Shown here piece after piece: positions 11,027 to 23,600 of a DNA stretch of 64,000 nt. Source of the stretch: Lutraria lutraria (Eukaryota > Mollusca > Bivalvia > Venerida > Mactridae). The position numbers and the translations under genes are program-made. The DNA lies in contig OZ026833.1 in assembly GCA_964023205.1 (NCBI GenBank), positions 45,820,441 to 45,884,440 on the forward strand. Reading direction: 5' to 3'. The first letter of the stretch is position 1, and every line of letters begins with the position of its first letter. The notes under the pieces were generated by a model. It had not been told where the DNA came from. It saw only the letters and a list, made by a program, of their open reading frames with translations, and ran no database searches.

Positions 11027-11130
11027 TACAGTACAACCTCTCCAGAGCCGCCCTCTTTAGACTTTAGAGCAACAACCTCTAAACAACAACCAATATTTGC
11101 AGCTCCCACAGTGTGTTGCTCTACAGAGAC
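11027..11130 (+). mobile_element. MITE family B, copy 1 (short)
   Basis: Starts TACAGTACAACCTCTCCAGAG and contains CTAGAG/TTAGAG-CAACAACCTCT and a terminal GTGTTGCTCTACAGAG. Other copies are at 34003-34180 and 37819-37996. The family is palindromic and AT-poor relative to its surroundings. This copy is internally shortened. Confidence 0.65.
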
Positions 11131-12039
11131 TTACTTTAAATTTATGCCTCCATCATTTAATTCTAATAAAACAGAAATCTCTTGGCTTAACAGCTAGTTT
11201 ATATGTTTCAATATAATCCTTTGAATTATTAAAACTCATTGAGACAATAATTTGACAATTGAATATGATGTTTAAAAATATTTGGGTAATAGACTAATAG
11301 CGGTAATTGAATTTGTTTATGATTGTGGCAAATTCTGGCTTTCTATGAACTGGAAAAATCACTTGGTATGTGATGTACATGTATGTTTAAAACAGTCTTG
11401 CATGGTCACGATCGATGGTTTAGCCAGAAATTTATATTAGTGCAATGTCCTGCTAACATAACTGTATAAACATCCTATACTGAAAAAGAAGTTCTGGGTT
11501 GACATCTCATTTCATTCGTAAATGCTTATAACTAGAGTAGAGGATATATATTGTCCAATGAGAACTGGGGTATGATTTCATTCTTGGAACTAAAGTTTTA
11601 GACGTGGACACTGTATTTTCTTGAAACAGTTTAATGCCCAGTAATAGCTCATATATTATACATTTAGGTTTAAATAGACAGGTCGATCTTCATCACAATT
11701 TTCACTTATGTGTTTAAGACTTTGGGCAAGTTGATTATTTAGAACAAACAATAGTTTCTTAGTACATGTAATTTGAATTAATAATTATTTCATTCATGTT
11801 TTAAGATTTGTCTGCAGGGTACTCAGGTTTTATTCTGGAACCAAACATTGACAGCTCTTATTTATAAATATTGGATAATTAACCTCTGTCTTGGAAATTA
11901 ATATGTATTAGTATTTTGAGGTTGCAATCTTGTTTTATTTGATAGTGAAAAAGTCTATATAGACCTTCATGAATATTTAATTTAACTCATTGTTTGAAGA
12001 CTGTACATATCAAATAAGGCCAGCATTTGGTCTGTGTTT

Positions 12040-12185
12040 TTTTCACCAACAACCAGGGTCATGCAGTCTGTATTGTACAGCTTCCAAAATTGTGAAATGT
12101 GGTCCTGATAGGAATCAAACACACAGCGGTGAGGGGCCGTGCTGGTGATTACTAGCCATAACCACTCAGCAATGGATCCCCCGTA
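12040..12185 (-). mobile_element. tRNA-derived SINE-like sequence
   Basis: Minus strand reads GCTGAGTGGTTATGGCTAG, then GGCCCCTCACCGCTG, then TTTGATTCC. This is an A-box/B-box layout shared with 34222-34432 (GGCCCCTCACCACTG then GTTCAAATCCC). Assignment to one SINE family is by these shared blocks only. Confidence 0.5.
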
Positions 12186-12717
12186 TAGTTTATAAAATGG
12201 GATGTATACTAGTATAATTGTTATACCCAGTAATAAGAAGTATATTTCTAACGTGATTGTAAACCTAAATGTCTATGACTCCATGCTTATACCCTGTTAG
12301 CTTGCATTGTTCCATGTGTTAGATGTAATCACACTATTGATTATACTGTAGAGAATCTTCAATACAACTCATTGTCCAGCTATGACATTGTTTGTAATGG
12401 ATGGAATGACTGCAGTATGTGAAATCAATGAACACTAAAATCTAATAGAGCTAATTAATTAATGAAGAAAACAGATTGTACAAAACACTGTAACTGAAGT
12501 ATCTTGTGAGTAGCCAATTACTTATTGTGTTTTTTTTGTTTTCTGATATAAAACAGGTATAATTGACTTGACTTTCAAAGAAACATATAATTTATTGTCA
12601 AGATGTTGCTGTGTAATGCAGTGTGCTTTTCTATCATGGTTGAATTACAGTGTCATATTTATGAAGTGTTACATTCGAAGCATTAATTGGTTATTTGATA
12701 CCTTAAATTAAAATAAT

Positions 12718-12747
12718 AACCAGGTTTCACTTTGTGAAAACCTGGTT
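12718..12747. repeat. 30-bp palindrome
   Basis: AACCAGGTTTCAC followed by GTGAAAACCTGGTT, an inverted repeat with a short loop. It could be a MITE remnant or simply a hairpin. No gene is near enough to suggest a terminator or regulator. Confidence 0.55.
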
Positions 12748-13048
12748 AAAAAGGTATACTGCACAGAAGTTGCTTGGTATTGTGGGTGGTTCAAATGATC
12801 CTTTCGTGAAACTGGAATGTTTAACAGTTAGCTCAGAGTTATGGAGTGGACCTTTGATGTTTATGTCATTGAGTGACAATTTATGTGTTGAGAGCTTTTA
12901 AAATTAGTTATTAGATATTGATGATAATTTTTTTAGCATAGAAATAATTGTTTGGTGTTCTTTTACCAAATATGGTAAGGTTGGTTGTTAAGAGATACTT
13001 TGTCTATATGGCATTTTTGAAATTTTTTGTTCACAAGGTATATACATG

Positions 13049-13209
13049 TACAGTCAAACATGTGCTAGCTGTCATGAATAAAGGTCATTCTTTAAAAAAT
13101 AAACATTGATTATTTATAACAAAATGACCTCCAAATAAAGACTACCTGTCAATAAAGGCCACATTTTGCCTTTCCCAATGGTGACCTTTGTTCACAGGTT
13201 TGACTGTAC
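13049..13209 (+). mobile_element. MITE family A copy (TIR CAGTCAAACCTGTG)
   Basis: Begins ACAGTCAAACATGTG and ends CACAGGTTTGACTGTA. The interior contains GAATAAAGGTCATTC, ATGACCTCCAAATAAAG and TGTCAATAAAGGCCAC. It is a fold-back element of about 160-190 bp and recurs at least nine more times in this window. Confidence 0.8.
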
Positions 13210-13883
13210 AGTACATGTAGATAGTAAATAATGCTGTATAACTACATGTAACTAGAACAGAGCATCTGATAAAAATCTGAATCTATTATTTAAAATATAT
13301 CTATGTATTGGAATAATTGGATGTATAAAAGAACTGTGAATTATATGATGATAATTTCTTCTAAAACTCACTTTATACTGTGTATTTATGTCTTGACAAT
13401 AATAAGATATTGAATACTTTAGGTTTGTTCTGAACTTCTGAATCTAATTTAATTTTCTAGTTTACATCTTAAAATGGATGTCACAATTCTTTAATAGACA
13501 GATTCCTTTCAGAATTTAATTAACACAGAAATGAATCTCCCTTTCAAGTTCTTGCTTTATATTGATTAATTCAAAGAAATATCAGTGGTTATTGTATGCA
13601 TTACAGTCTCTAGATAGTCTCAGATATAGATTATACATGGTGAACAAAGTTTCATGTGATTTAAGTGGATTTTTTTTCATATTTGGTTCTAATTGTGTAC
13701 ATGCAATCTTAAGAAAGTTATTAGATTTTTTTCTATTGTTTGGTTTTAAAATTTACCTAATTCATACTCCTATGATCTTGTGTTGCCATGTGGATGAATT
13801 CATTGGATGTACCCAGTACACATAATTATATATAGTTTGATTCCATTTTTCAGTTGGATTATTTTTTAATTCTATTTTATTAG

Positions 13884-14300
13884 TTTTTAGCTCACATGAG
13901 CATGAGCTTAAATTTTGTGATCGGTCTTTGCTCGTCGCCATGCTGGTCACAATACTGGTCAAATTTTTAGTTACATCGTCACAAACTTCATCAGACTGTT
14001 CGTATTGACAAAACCTTGGGTCAGTTCGAACATGGGTCATTTGGGGTTAAAAAATTAGGTCAAAAGGTCAGATTAAATGAAAACCTTGTGAATACTTTAG
14101 AGGGTACTGCTTTTATTGGATCTTCATGAAACTTGTCTCAATGATATTTTGACCACATTTGATAATGGGTCATTTGTGGGCAATAATTAGGTCACCAGGT
14201 CAAATTGCAGGAAAACCTTTTTAACACTGTAGATGTCAGTTTTGATTGGATCTTCACCAAACCTTATGATATAACTTACATCGTCCATATTTCACAAACC
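13884..14300 (+). mobile_element. Helitron-like tandem-repeat element, truncated
   Basis: Starts TTTTTAGCTCACATGAGCATGAGC as in the copies at 39021 and 62143. It continues with internal units (GGTCAAAAGGTCAGATTAAATG, GAAAACCTTGTGAA, TTGGATCTTCA) but lacks the characteristic 3' hairpin and CCCTCTTGTT end. Similarity fades at about 14300. Confidence 0.65.
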
Positions 14301-14648
14301 AGTACTGCAGTAAGTGGTTGACAAATGTTGGATTTGTATTTGAGTTAACATATTTAATCAATCATACATAAGTGTTAACTTAGGTAGTGAAAATTCACTT
14401 CCAATCAGTCATGTTCTGCTATTTTGAACACTGGGAGTTAAATAAATACAATCACTCCAAAGTAAACAATAGACTATAAAAAATGAAGTTTAAGAAGGTG
14501 ATTAATTTCTGCATGTTACATGGTACAAGCTGTACATAATAATGAACGGAGTTACGTTAGTTGTTCACATATGTTATAATCTCTTGTTTCAGACATTGTT
14601 CAGTTAGAAGATGATAGTCCAGTATATAGTGTGTCCATATAAAGCAGT

Positions 14649-17600
14649 ATGATTAAACAGGTTGGATTACTACCTGCTGGTTGTCAGCCGTGGAACAATG
14701 AAGTATGTGCAGCAAGTGGGGACAGATTTGCATACTGTGCCACTTTGGCGATATACGTGTATGAGGTGAGTCAAATAGATACATAAATCCATTTTGTTTT
14801 ATTGTTTATCTGTTGTTTAACAGCCAATTTGACAGCTATGGTCATTTCAAAGCTGCCCAGAAAGAGAGGATAGAAGATACAGGAAAACTAGGCATTTATA
14901 TCCCTATTCTTATTTCAAATTGTTAACCTGGTTCTTCATTGTGCCCGGTTACAATCACCCGTACAAACCTCACCAATTTCCTGTGATTTGATAGCTGGGA
15001 CTAAATAGTGGTGATGGGGACACTGAATTTTCTTTTCCTGATCGAAATATCTCAAGTCGGATTCAAGATTCGAACCCACAGCTTTTTAGCTCACCTGATG
15101 AATCAGGTGAGCTTTTAGGATCGTTGAATGTCTGGCGTCCGTCGTCCGGCCACAATTTGTTTGTTTACACTCTAGCATCCGCAGCTCTTAACGAATCGTG
15201 ATTAAACTTGCTCACAATGTATATGGCCACAATGTCTCGGCTAAGTTCAATTATGGGCAAAATCGTACGATAACTTCTAGAGTTATGGGCCCTTGACTTA
15301 GAAAATTTGCTATATTTGAGTTTGTTTACACTCTAGCGCATTCATTTATTCACCAATCCTAATAATATTTTCAGTAAATGAGTATAACCAAAAGATCTTG
15401 GACAAGTTCGATTATGGGCAGAATCGGACCACATCTTCAAGAGTTATGGGCCCTTGACTTAGAAAATTTGCTATATTTTAGCTTGTTTACACTCTAGCAC
15501 CTTCATTTATTCACCGATCCTAATCATATTTACAATGAATGTGTATGACCTTATGGTTTTGGACAAGTTCAGTTATGGGTGGAATCAGACCACAACTTCA
15601 AGAGTTATGGGCCCTTGGATTAGAAAATTTGCTACGTTTTAGCTTGTTTAACAGTATTATACCTTCATTGTTGGTTTTGATCTCAAAATCTACGTAAAAA
15701 TTAGTTTTACGAGATGGAAACTATATTACCTGGTCATTAATTATTGGCCTTTGTTCTCAGGTGAGCGATATATGGCCATCGTGGCCCTCTTGTTTATTAG
15801 TAGTTCAGCATGTTACCACTGGACCACCAATCTGCACCTGTTTACTTTGTATTACAGGGCGGATTATTTATTCTTTCAAATCTAAACAAACAACTATTCC
15901 TTCTTAAGTTTATTGTACAAACAAAGGCTAATTGTTACTGTACTATAACTGTATGAGAAGACCACTTCTGGTATAAGGTAACAGGATGAACTGCTGCCTA
16001 AATGGAAATTAAATTTTGATGTTTGCTTTAAAGTAATTAGAGCTGTTTACTCTGAATTTAGACATTTATACTGTGTTAAATTTGTAATATTGATTTACAT
16101 ACGTATACCTAGTAGGCCTGAAGATAATTGGGAACCTGCAGATAAAGTACTTTAAAGTAATTAGTTAGTTTACTAACAATTTAGAAATGTGTTGTGTATT
16201 AAACGAATGTGTTAATTATATTGATTTACAGGCCTAGAAAGTTTAATGGTAAGTTGAAAACAGTACAGGTATGTTTTTCTTTCAGCTTGACCAGAAATAC
16301 AACCAGTTCCGTCTATTGTCCATTTTATCTGAACACAAGAAAACAATATCAGCCATATCATGGAATCCTAAGAACGTTGATGTTGTTGCTAGTGCCGGAT
16401 ATGATCAGAAAATTATTGTATGGGATGTACAGAAAGAACGTCCTATATCTGTGTTTGAAACGTCTAAAGGTACCGCTACATCGTTAGAATGGTGTCTGTT
16501 ACATGGTCAGTCAGTGTCGTATATAATTGGACGAGGACCTATCTTTATTTGGATGTACGAAGGATCTAGTTTATCAGTTTCATCTGTAAAGGAATCTGGT
16601 GCTTTTAATTCTGATGTTACATGTTTTAAATGGCATCCGAAAAAAACTGAGAAGTTAGCATTCGGACATAAGGATGGAACACTATCATTCGGTACTTTAG
16701 GTGTGTATAAACTACTGGTATTTGATTGATCACAAGTGCTTAATTTATTTATTTATCTGTTGTTTAACGGTCTATTCGACAGCTATAGTACTTTAGGACT
16801 GCCTCAGAGAGAGGGGAGATAAGATATAGGAGAACCGGGCATTTGCATCCCTACTCTTATTTTGAATTGTTTTTCGTGGTTCTTTATTATGCTTGGTGTA
16901 ATGCACCGATACATGCCTTGCATGTTTCCCTGTGATTATCTAGACACGTATAGTACTTAGCTCAGTAGTTTGGATGAGAACACTGAAAATGCATCCCTGA
17001 GAAATTCATGCATTTTAGTGTTGTATCATATTGTATTGAAGTTATTGTGAGAATAAATGTTATGGAATTACATGTGCCAAATATAGACAAATGTGTGAAT
17101 AAACTTCATATTAAATATCAAATGTAAGTACATGTAACTGTGCGAATAATCTCCTTAAAAGAAATAACCAAATTATAACAATATAATCTTTTGTTTATGC
17201 AATCAATTGTATTGTGAAAAACTTGAAATTATATGTACACATTTACCTTGCTATTTCAATATGAATTATGGCCTTCTGTAAGATTTTTGTTGAATATGTT
17301 GATGCAGATAATATACTTACATGTAAGGACATAAGTCTTGTTTTTTTTTTTCGTGATTGTTAAAAAACCAGTAAAGCTATGTCTATGTAATTTAGCCTAC
17401 TTTATTAATTATCCTCTTTTTATTACTATTTCAGGGCAGTCTTTTCACCCTTAAAATAACATTTTGAAAAAGTTTACCAGATTCATTTGCAAGTTTGATT
17501 CTGATGTTAAATTGTTATTCAACCTATTGTTTAAGGTTCTAAAACAATCCGACAAGTCCTAAAACCAGAGTACGATGATGATGATGATCCCAATGATGCT

Positions 17601-20600
17601 GTTGTATGTGTTGAGTGGGACCCTTTATCTATGGACTATATATTAGTATGTAACTCTCAGTCCGGTATACGGTTAGTGGATTCTTCATCTCTCTCATGTA
17701 TAACAACCTTCAATCTACCAAGTGCTGCATCAAGAATTAAAACACTGGCATGGATCACAGGAGCTCCAGGAATGTTTATTACTGGAGGTAATAACTGGCT
17801 TCAGTATATCTTATCTTACAACATAATGATTATATTCATTCCTTCATCTAGAGATTTTCAATGTTCACTGTTATTCTTTGCTTTGACAAGGTCATGACTA
17901 CTTTTTATATGTCAGTTATGATGGAACATATCATCAGAACACATGCAATGGACTTGCAATGTCCACTACAGTTTAAGTTGGACAGTTTACATTACTCTTT
18001 CTTTAAAGATGCCGCAAAGATATCATCCTTCTAAGGATCCTGGCCCAATTTTCCAGATAGTGTATCCACAAGCGAATAAAAAAAAAATTGTCAAGACTAA
18101 TTGTTTAATTTTTCCTCTGCATGAATTTCTGTATTCTGTAGTTTGTGTACTTGCCAATAATCATTCGATTTCTTTGTTATTGAATGCCAAATATTATATA
18201 ATGTTATCCTCATTTCAGATGTTTTAAGTGGAATTATCAGAGTGTGGAATGTATCAAAATCATCTGAAGTTGAAAGTATACGGGTAAAAAAAACGGGCTT
18301 CCATGCATTAAAAGTAATCTGTGATAATAACAATAGACAACAACAATCTAAGTATTGTGATTCTACAGTGACTAATGGCCAGTCTTCTACTAGTATGGCT
18401 AAAGCACCAACTAAAGTAAATTCTGATCATTTTGCCCTGCCTCCAGCAAGAATAGTGTGTAACTTTCAGGATGGTGGTGTTGGCTTATATGACCTGGGTC
18501 GAAGAAAATGGGACTTTCTTCGGGAACAGGTAGGCATCCTTTTTTTGTATGGTTGAATTTAAGCTACTACATATGTGCTTATATAAAAATGAATCAATTA
18601 TGATTTAGGTTATAGTAGAATACAAATATGAAGAAGGTGCTTGTGTTCCGATCTGTGTACACACTGTTATAACAGCAACCGTGGTTGAATGGTTAGGGTG
18701 TCAGGGAGGTCAAAGGTTCATAACCCAGTGGAGACTGGGTTGGTACTGATGCGGTCAGTTGCTGAGCCACACGCCAGTTAAATAATGGTTACTTTAAGCC
18801 CATGTCAGCCAAGTGTCCAGCAAAAAGAGAAGGGATTCAGGAGGTACTGTGCGAACAAGAGATAGGTGTCTCATAAGCCAACTTGGCTGGCCCTTTCAAT
18901 AGGGACGACACTATAATAAACAAAGCCTATAATGTGTACTGGTAGATATCTTTGATCAGTTACCCAACTGTTAAAGTGGTTCATATATACTGAACTTTCA
19001 AAATATTTTACATACTAATTGATGGACTTAGTATGTTCAGAATGGAACATGTCATCGCAAAAATGATTCATGTTTGAATGTCCCTACCATTCAAACAATC
19101 GAGAAGAGGCCCATGTCTGTATGTGTGTGTTTGTTTGTTTGTTTTTGCGCTTAGTGTATGTGTTTGTAAAATATAGGGTGCCAGTAAAATAAAGAGTTTG
19201 TCTCCAGTCCATAACATATTTGGGCATGGTTGAATTTCGAAATGATTTGGCATATATTTTTAGCTCACCAGAGCACGATTGTGCTCAGGGTGAGCTTTTG
19301 TGATCACCCTGCATCCATCGTGCGTCGTTACGATTACGTGGCGTCCATGTTTACTTAAAACAACATCTCCTCCTACACCGCTATGCTGATTGCAACCAAA
19401 CTTGGCTGGAATGATCCTTGGGTGGTCCCCTTTCAAAGTTGTTCAAAAAATTAAATTTCATTAAAAATTCTGGTTGCTATGGCAACAAATAGAAAAAACT
19501 TAAAAAATCTTCTTGTCTGAAACCACAGGGCCTAGAGCTGAGATATTTGGTATGTAGCATTGTCTAATGGAACTCTACAAAGTTTGTTCAAATTATTCCC
19601 CTAGGGTCAAAATTGGCTCCGCCCCGGGGGTAACTTGATTTTACATAGACTTATATAGGAAATTTAAAAAATCTTCTTGTCAAAAACTACAATGCCTAGA
19701 GCTTTGATATTTGGTGTGTAGCATAGTCTAGTGGACCTCTACCAAGTTTGTTCAAATTATTGCCCTAGGATCAAAATTGGCCCCGCCCCGGCGGTCACTT
19801 GATTTATATATTTTGGCTTATATAGGAAAATTAAAAAAATCTTCTTCTCCGAAACCGCAAGGCCTAGAGCTTAGATATTTTGTATGTGGCATTGTCTAGC
19901 GGACCTCTACCAAGTTTGTTCAAATTATGGCCCCGAGGTCAAAATTAGCCGTGCCCTGGGGTTAAGTCTATTTTATATAGGAAAATTTAAAAAATCTTCT
20001 TCTCCGAAACCACAAGGCCTAGAGCTAAGATATTTGGTATGTAGCATTGTCTAGTGAACCTCTACCAAGTTTGTTCAAATTATTGCCCTAGGGTCAAAAT
20101 TGGCCCCGCCCCGGGGGTCACTTGATTTATAAAGACATATAGGAAAATTTAAAAAATCTTCTTCTCCGAAACCACAAGGCCTAGAGCTAAGATATTTGGT
20201 ATGCAGCATTATCTAGCGGACCGCTACCTAGTTTGTTCAAATTATTGCCCTAGGGTCAAAATTGGCCCCGCCCTGGGGTTTATTCTATTTTATATAGGAA
20301 AATTTAAAAAATCTTCTTCTCCGAAACCACAAGGCCTAGAGCTAAGATATTTGGTATGTAGCATTGTCTGGTGGACCTCTACCAAGTTTGTTCAAATTAT
20401 TGCCCTAGGGTCAAAATTGGCCCCGCCCCGGGGGTCACTTGATTTATTAAGACTTATATAGGAAAATTTAAAAAATCTTCTTCTCCGAAACCACAAGGCC
20501 TAGAGCTAAGATATTTGGTATGCAGCATTATCTAGTGGACCGCTACCAAGTTTGTTCAAATTATTGCCCTAGGGTCAAAATTGGCCCCGCCCTGGGGTTT

Positions 20601-23600
20601 ATTCTATTTTATATAGGAAAATTTAAAAAATCTTCTTCTCCAAAACCACAAGGCCTAGAGCTAAGATATTTGGTATGTAGCATTGTCTGGTGGACCTCTA
20701 CCAAGTTTGTTCAAATTATTGCCCTAGGGTCAAAATTGGCCCCGCCCTGGGGTTTATTCTATTTTATATAGGAAAATTTAAAAAATCTTCTTCTCCAAAA
20801 CCACAAGGCCTAGAGCTAAGATATTTGGTATGTAGCATTGTCTGGTGGACCTCTACCAAGTTTGTTCAAATTATTGCCCTAGGGTCAAAATTGGCCCCGC
20901 CCCGGGGGTCACTTGATTTATATAGACTTATATAGGAAAATTTAAAAAATCTTCTTCTCCGAAACCGCAAGGCCTAGAGCTTAGATATTTTGTATGTGGC
21001 ATTTTCTAGTGGACCTCTACCAAGTTTGTTCAAATTTGGTATCTAGCTTTGTCTAATGGACCTCTTTTAAATCTGTTCATATAATGGCCATGGGATAAAA
21101 AACGGCCCAGATGGGTCACTTGATCTTACATAGATTCGTATAGAAAACTTCAACAATGTTAATCTCCAAATGACCTTTTCTCCTGGTGAGCATTTATAGG
21201 GCCATCATGGCCCTCTTGTTTAGAAGTTTAGCATGCCATTTATGTTTTTTCAAACTGTTGTCATGTGTCTATTGTTTTACTTTAGGGACATGTGGAAACC
21301 ATATTTGATTGTAAATTTTGTCCGAGTGATAGTAAAATATTGGCAACAGGTAGTTTTGATGGTACAATAAAACTGTGGGATATCACTTCATTTACCTGTG
21401 TAAGTATCTTACTTTATTCAATTATCCTTGATAGATACTTACCACTTGTGAATTATACAATCTAATTGAATAACAAATGGGGCTGTTTTACTTAGAAAGT
21501 GACAGAGATAGTCAGCAACTTCCTCTTGGAAAAAAACTATATTTTTTCCACACAAAAAAATCTATTTCCCGTATTTGCATTATGAATACTCTCAAAATTT
21601 GCCATCTTAGTGTAAATTTTTCCCCTTTTACCAGGGCCCTACATATTACTCTTTCCTTGCCCCCTACCCTGATAGAGAACGTTTAAGCAGTGGAATTTAG
21701 CTCAACATAAACATTGACATGACAAAACTATTAGATGTTTTGAGTGCTATACCTTCCAATATCATAATTTGTATTTAAACCATAAGTAGTCTTCAATGTT
21801 GGTTACATGTGTTGCTTAGTATTTTGTTCCATTACATAGGAATCATTAATTTCAAATTTCTGTTACATGATTTTCTCATTCAAGCACCCTCTACTTGTAC
21901 TAAATAGGATAGGAAGATATACTGTAGTTTTGCATCAGCAAGTTGTTATATGATTGTTTGGATATTGCAGAAAAACAGATTAAAATAAAATTATGTCATT
22001 TCATTTTTACTAAACATTATTTAATATGCAGTAAAACCTGTGTTAGAGGCTACCTCTGAATAAAGGTCAAATAAAGGTCACCCTGTGAATAAAGGCCACC
22101 CTGTGAATAAAGGTCATTCTTATTAAAAACAATCACTGATTATTGAGAACAAAATGACCTCTAAATAAAGGTCACCTAGCTGTCAATAAAGGTCATATTT
22201 TATCTTTCCCTAGGATGGCCTTTGTTCACAAGTTTGAGTGTATGTATTTCTATTTGTATATAAAGATATTTTGTGACTTTTGTTGTAATGCCTGTTTACA
22301 ATGTGATTATTTACAGTTAAAAACCTCACCTGGTAATGAAGGTATCATATATTCTATATCCTGGGCACCATCTGATCTCAACTGTATTGTAGCTGGTACT
22401 TCTAAGTCGGGGATATTTATATGGGATGTCAATAAAGAAAGAATTGTCAAAAGATATACTGAGGTAATTTTATATCAATATTCTTATTTATTACATCCTG
22501 TGCTAAATTGTCCTCCACTTCTAAATTATATGGGGTAGCTTGGCAGTAGCTTGTGGGTAGAATGTGGTAAGTACTGGTCTAAATGAAATCCAGGGAAGCT
22601 GCCTGCCATGATATGACTGAAATAATGTTGAATATGGCGTAAAATCCAATGATATGAATAACAATATTCTTATTGCTAATAAATTGTAAAGATTTTAATA
22701 TACGGTACATCATATAAACACTGGTTTTTATTAATTTGAACTATTTCCAGGTTTTATTTCACTAAGAAAATGTTACTAATAGCCAGCCTCTTCCCTCAGA
22801 AAACAAGCCATATTTACCCCAAAAATCTATTTCCACTATTTGCATTATGAATATTCCCCTCTTTGGTGTATTTTATCCTCTTCTACCAGTACCAAGTATC
22901 TTTATATTTTCAGCATGGTAATCAGTCTGTGTTTACTGTTGTATGGAATAAAAAAGATTCAAGAAGAATAATGTCATCAGGTGCTGATGGATTCTGGTAA
23001 TATTTTTATGATTTATTTACCAGAATTACCAGAATTATTATACCCCCGCAAACGAAGTTTGAGAGGGGGTATATTGGAGTCACCCTGTCGGTTGGTCAGT
23101 CGTTGGTCGGTATGTCCGTCCGCATAAAAGTTTGTGGAGCGAACTACTTCCACATTTTTTAAGTGATTGCAATGAAACTTGAAATATATTATCACCATCA
23201 AGTGGAGATGTGCAAGACACAATTTTCATGCCCAGCGATTCACTCATTGCAGAGTTATGTCCCCTTGAACTTAGCCGTATAGTGTACTATTGCATTATTA
23301 GTGTCAAAGCAGCGGCGGGGGTATTAGTCACCTCTGTGACAGCTCTAGTTATAATTTGTTGTGTTATTTTAGAAATATGTAAGAGATTACTCTGATTTTG
23401 TACAAACTTGAGGTAACTCTGTTACATCAATCAGATTGAACTGTGATGTCTCTAGAAGTAATGTATATTTTATTGTTCACCATTTAGAAATAATTATAAA
23501 TAGGCTTTAAAACTCAAGGTCTCGAGAATCAAATAAGAAACTTAATATTAATAGTTTTCATATTTGTTTTAATATAGGGATGTCCTAAAAAAGTAGATTT

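Larger units (their letters stand above)
9406..14592. other. Long noncoding interval between the transposon and WDR17 exon 1
   Basis: About 5.2 kb with no convincing coding exon. It contains a dispersed repeat (9781-9848), promoter-like sequence near 10.2-10.3 kb, a tRNA-like sequence (10824-10894), MITEs (11027-11130, 13049-13209), a SINE-like sequence (12040-12185), a short palindrome (12718-12747) and a truncated Helitron-like element (13884-14300). The first noncoding exon of WDR17 probably lies here but could not be fixed. Confidence 0.5.

Noticed and set aside
16209..16487. 92-codon frame overlapping WDR17 exon 2
   Set aside because: Out of phase with the WD40 frame (16286-16700), which matches WDR17 and splices correctly.
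20201..20935. Three overlapping open frames of 81-87 codons with nearly identical products
   Set aside because: They are translations of the 155-169 bp tandem units of the Helitron-like element at 19257-21220; no start context, splicing or domain supports a gene.
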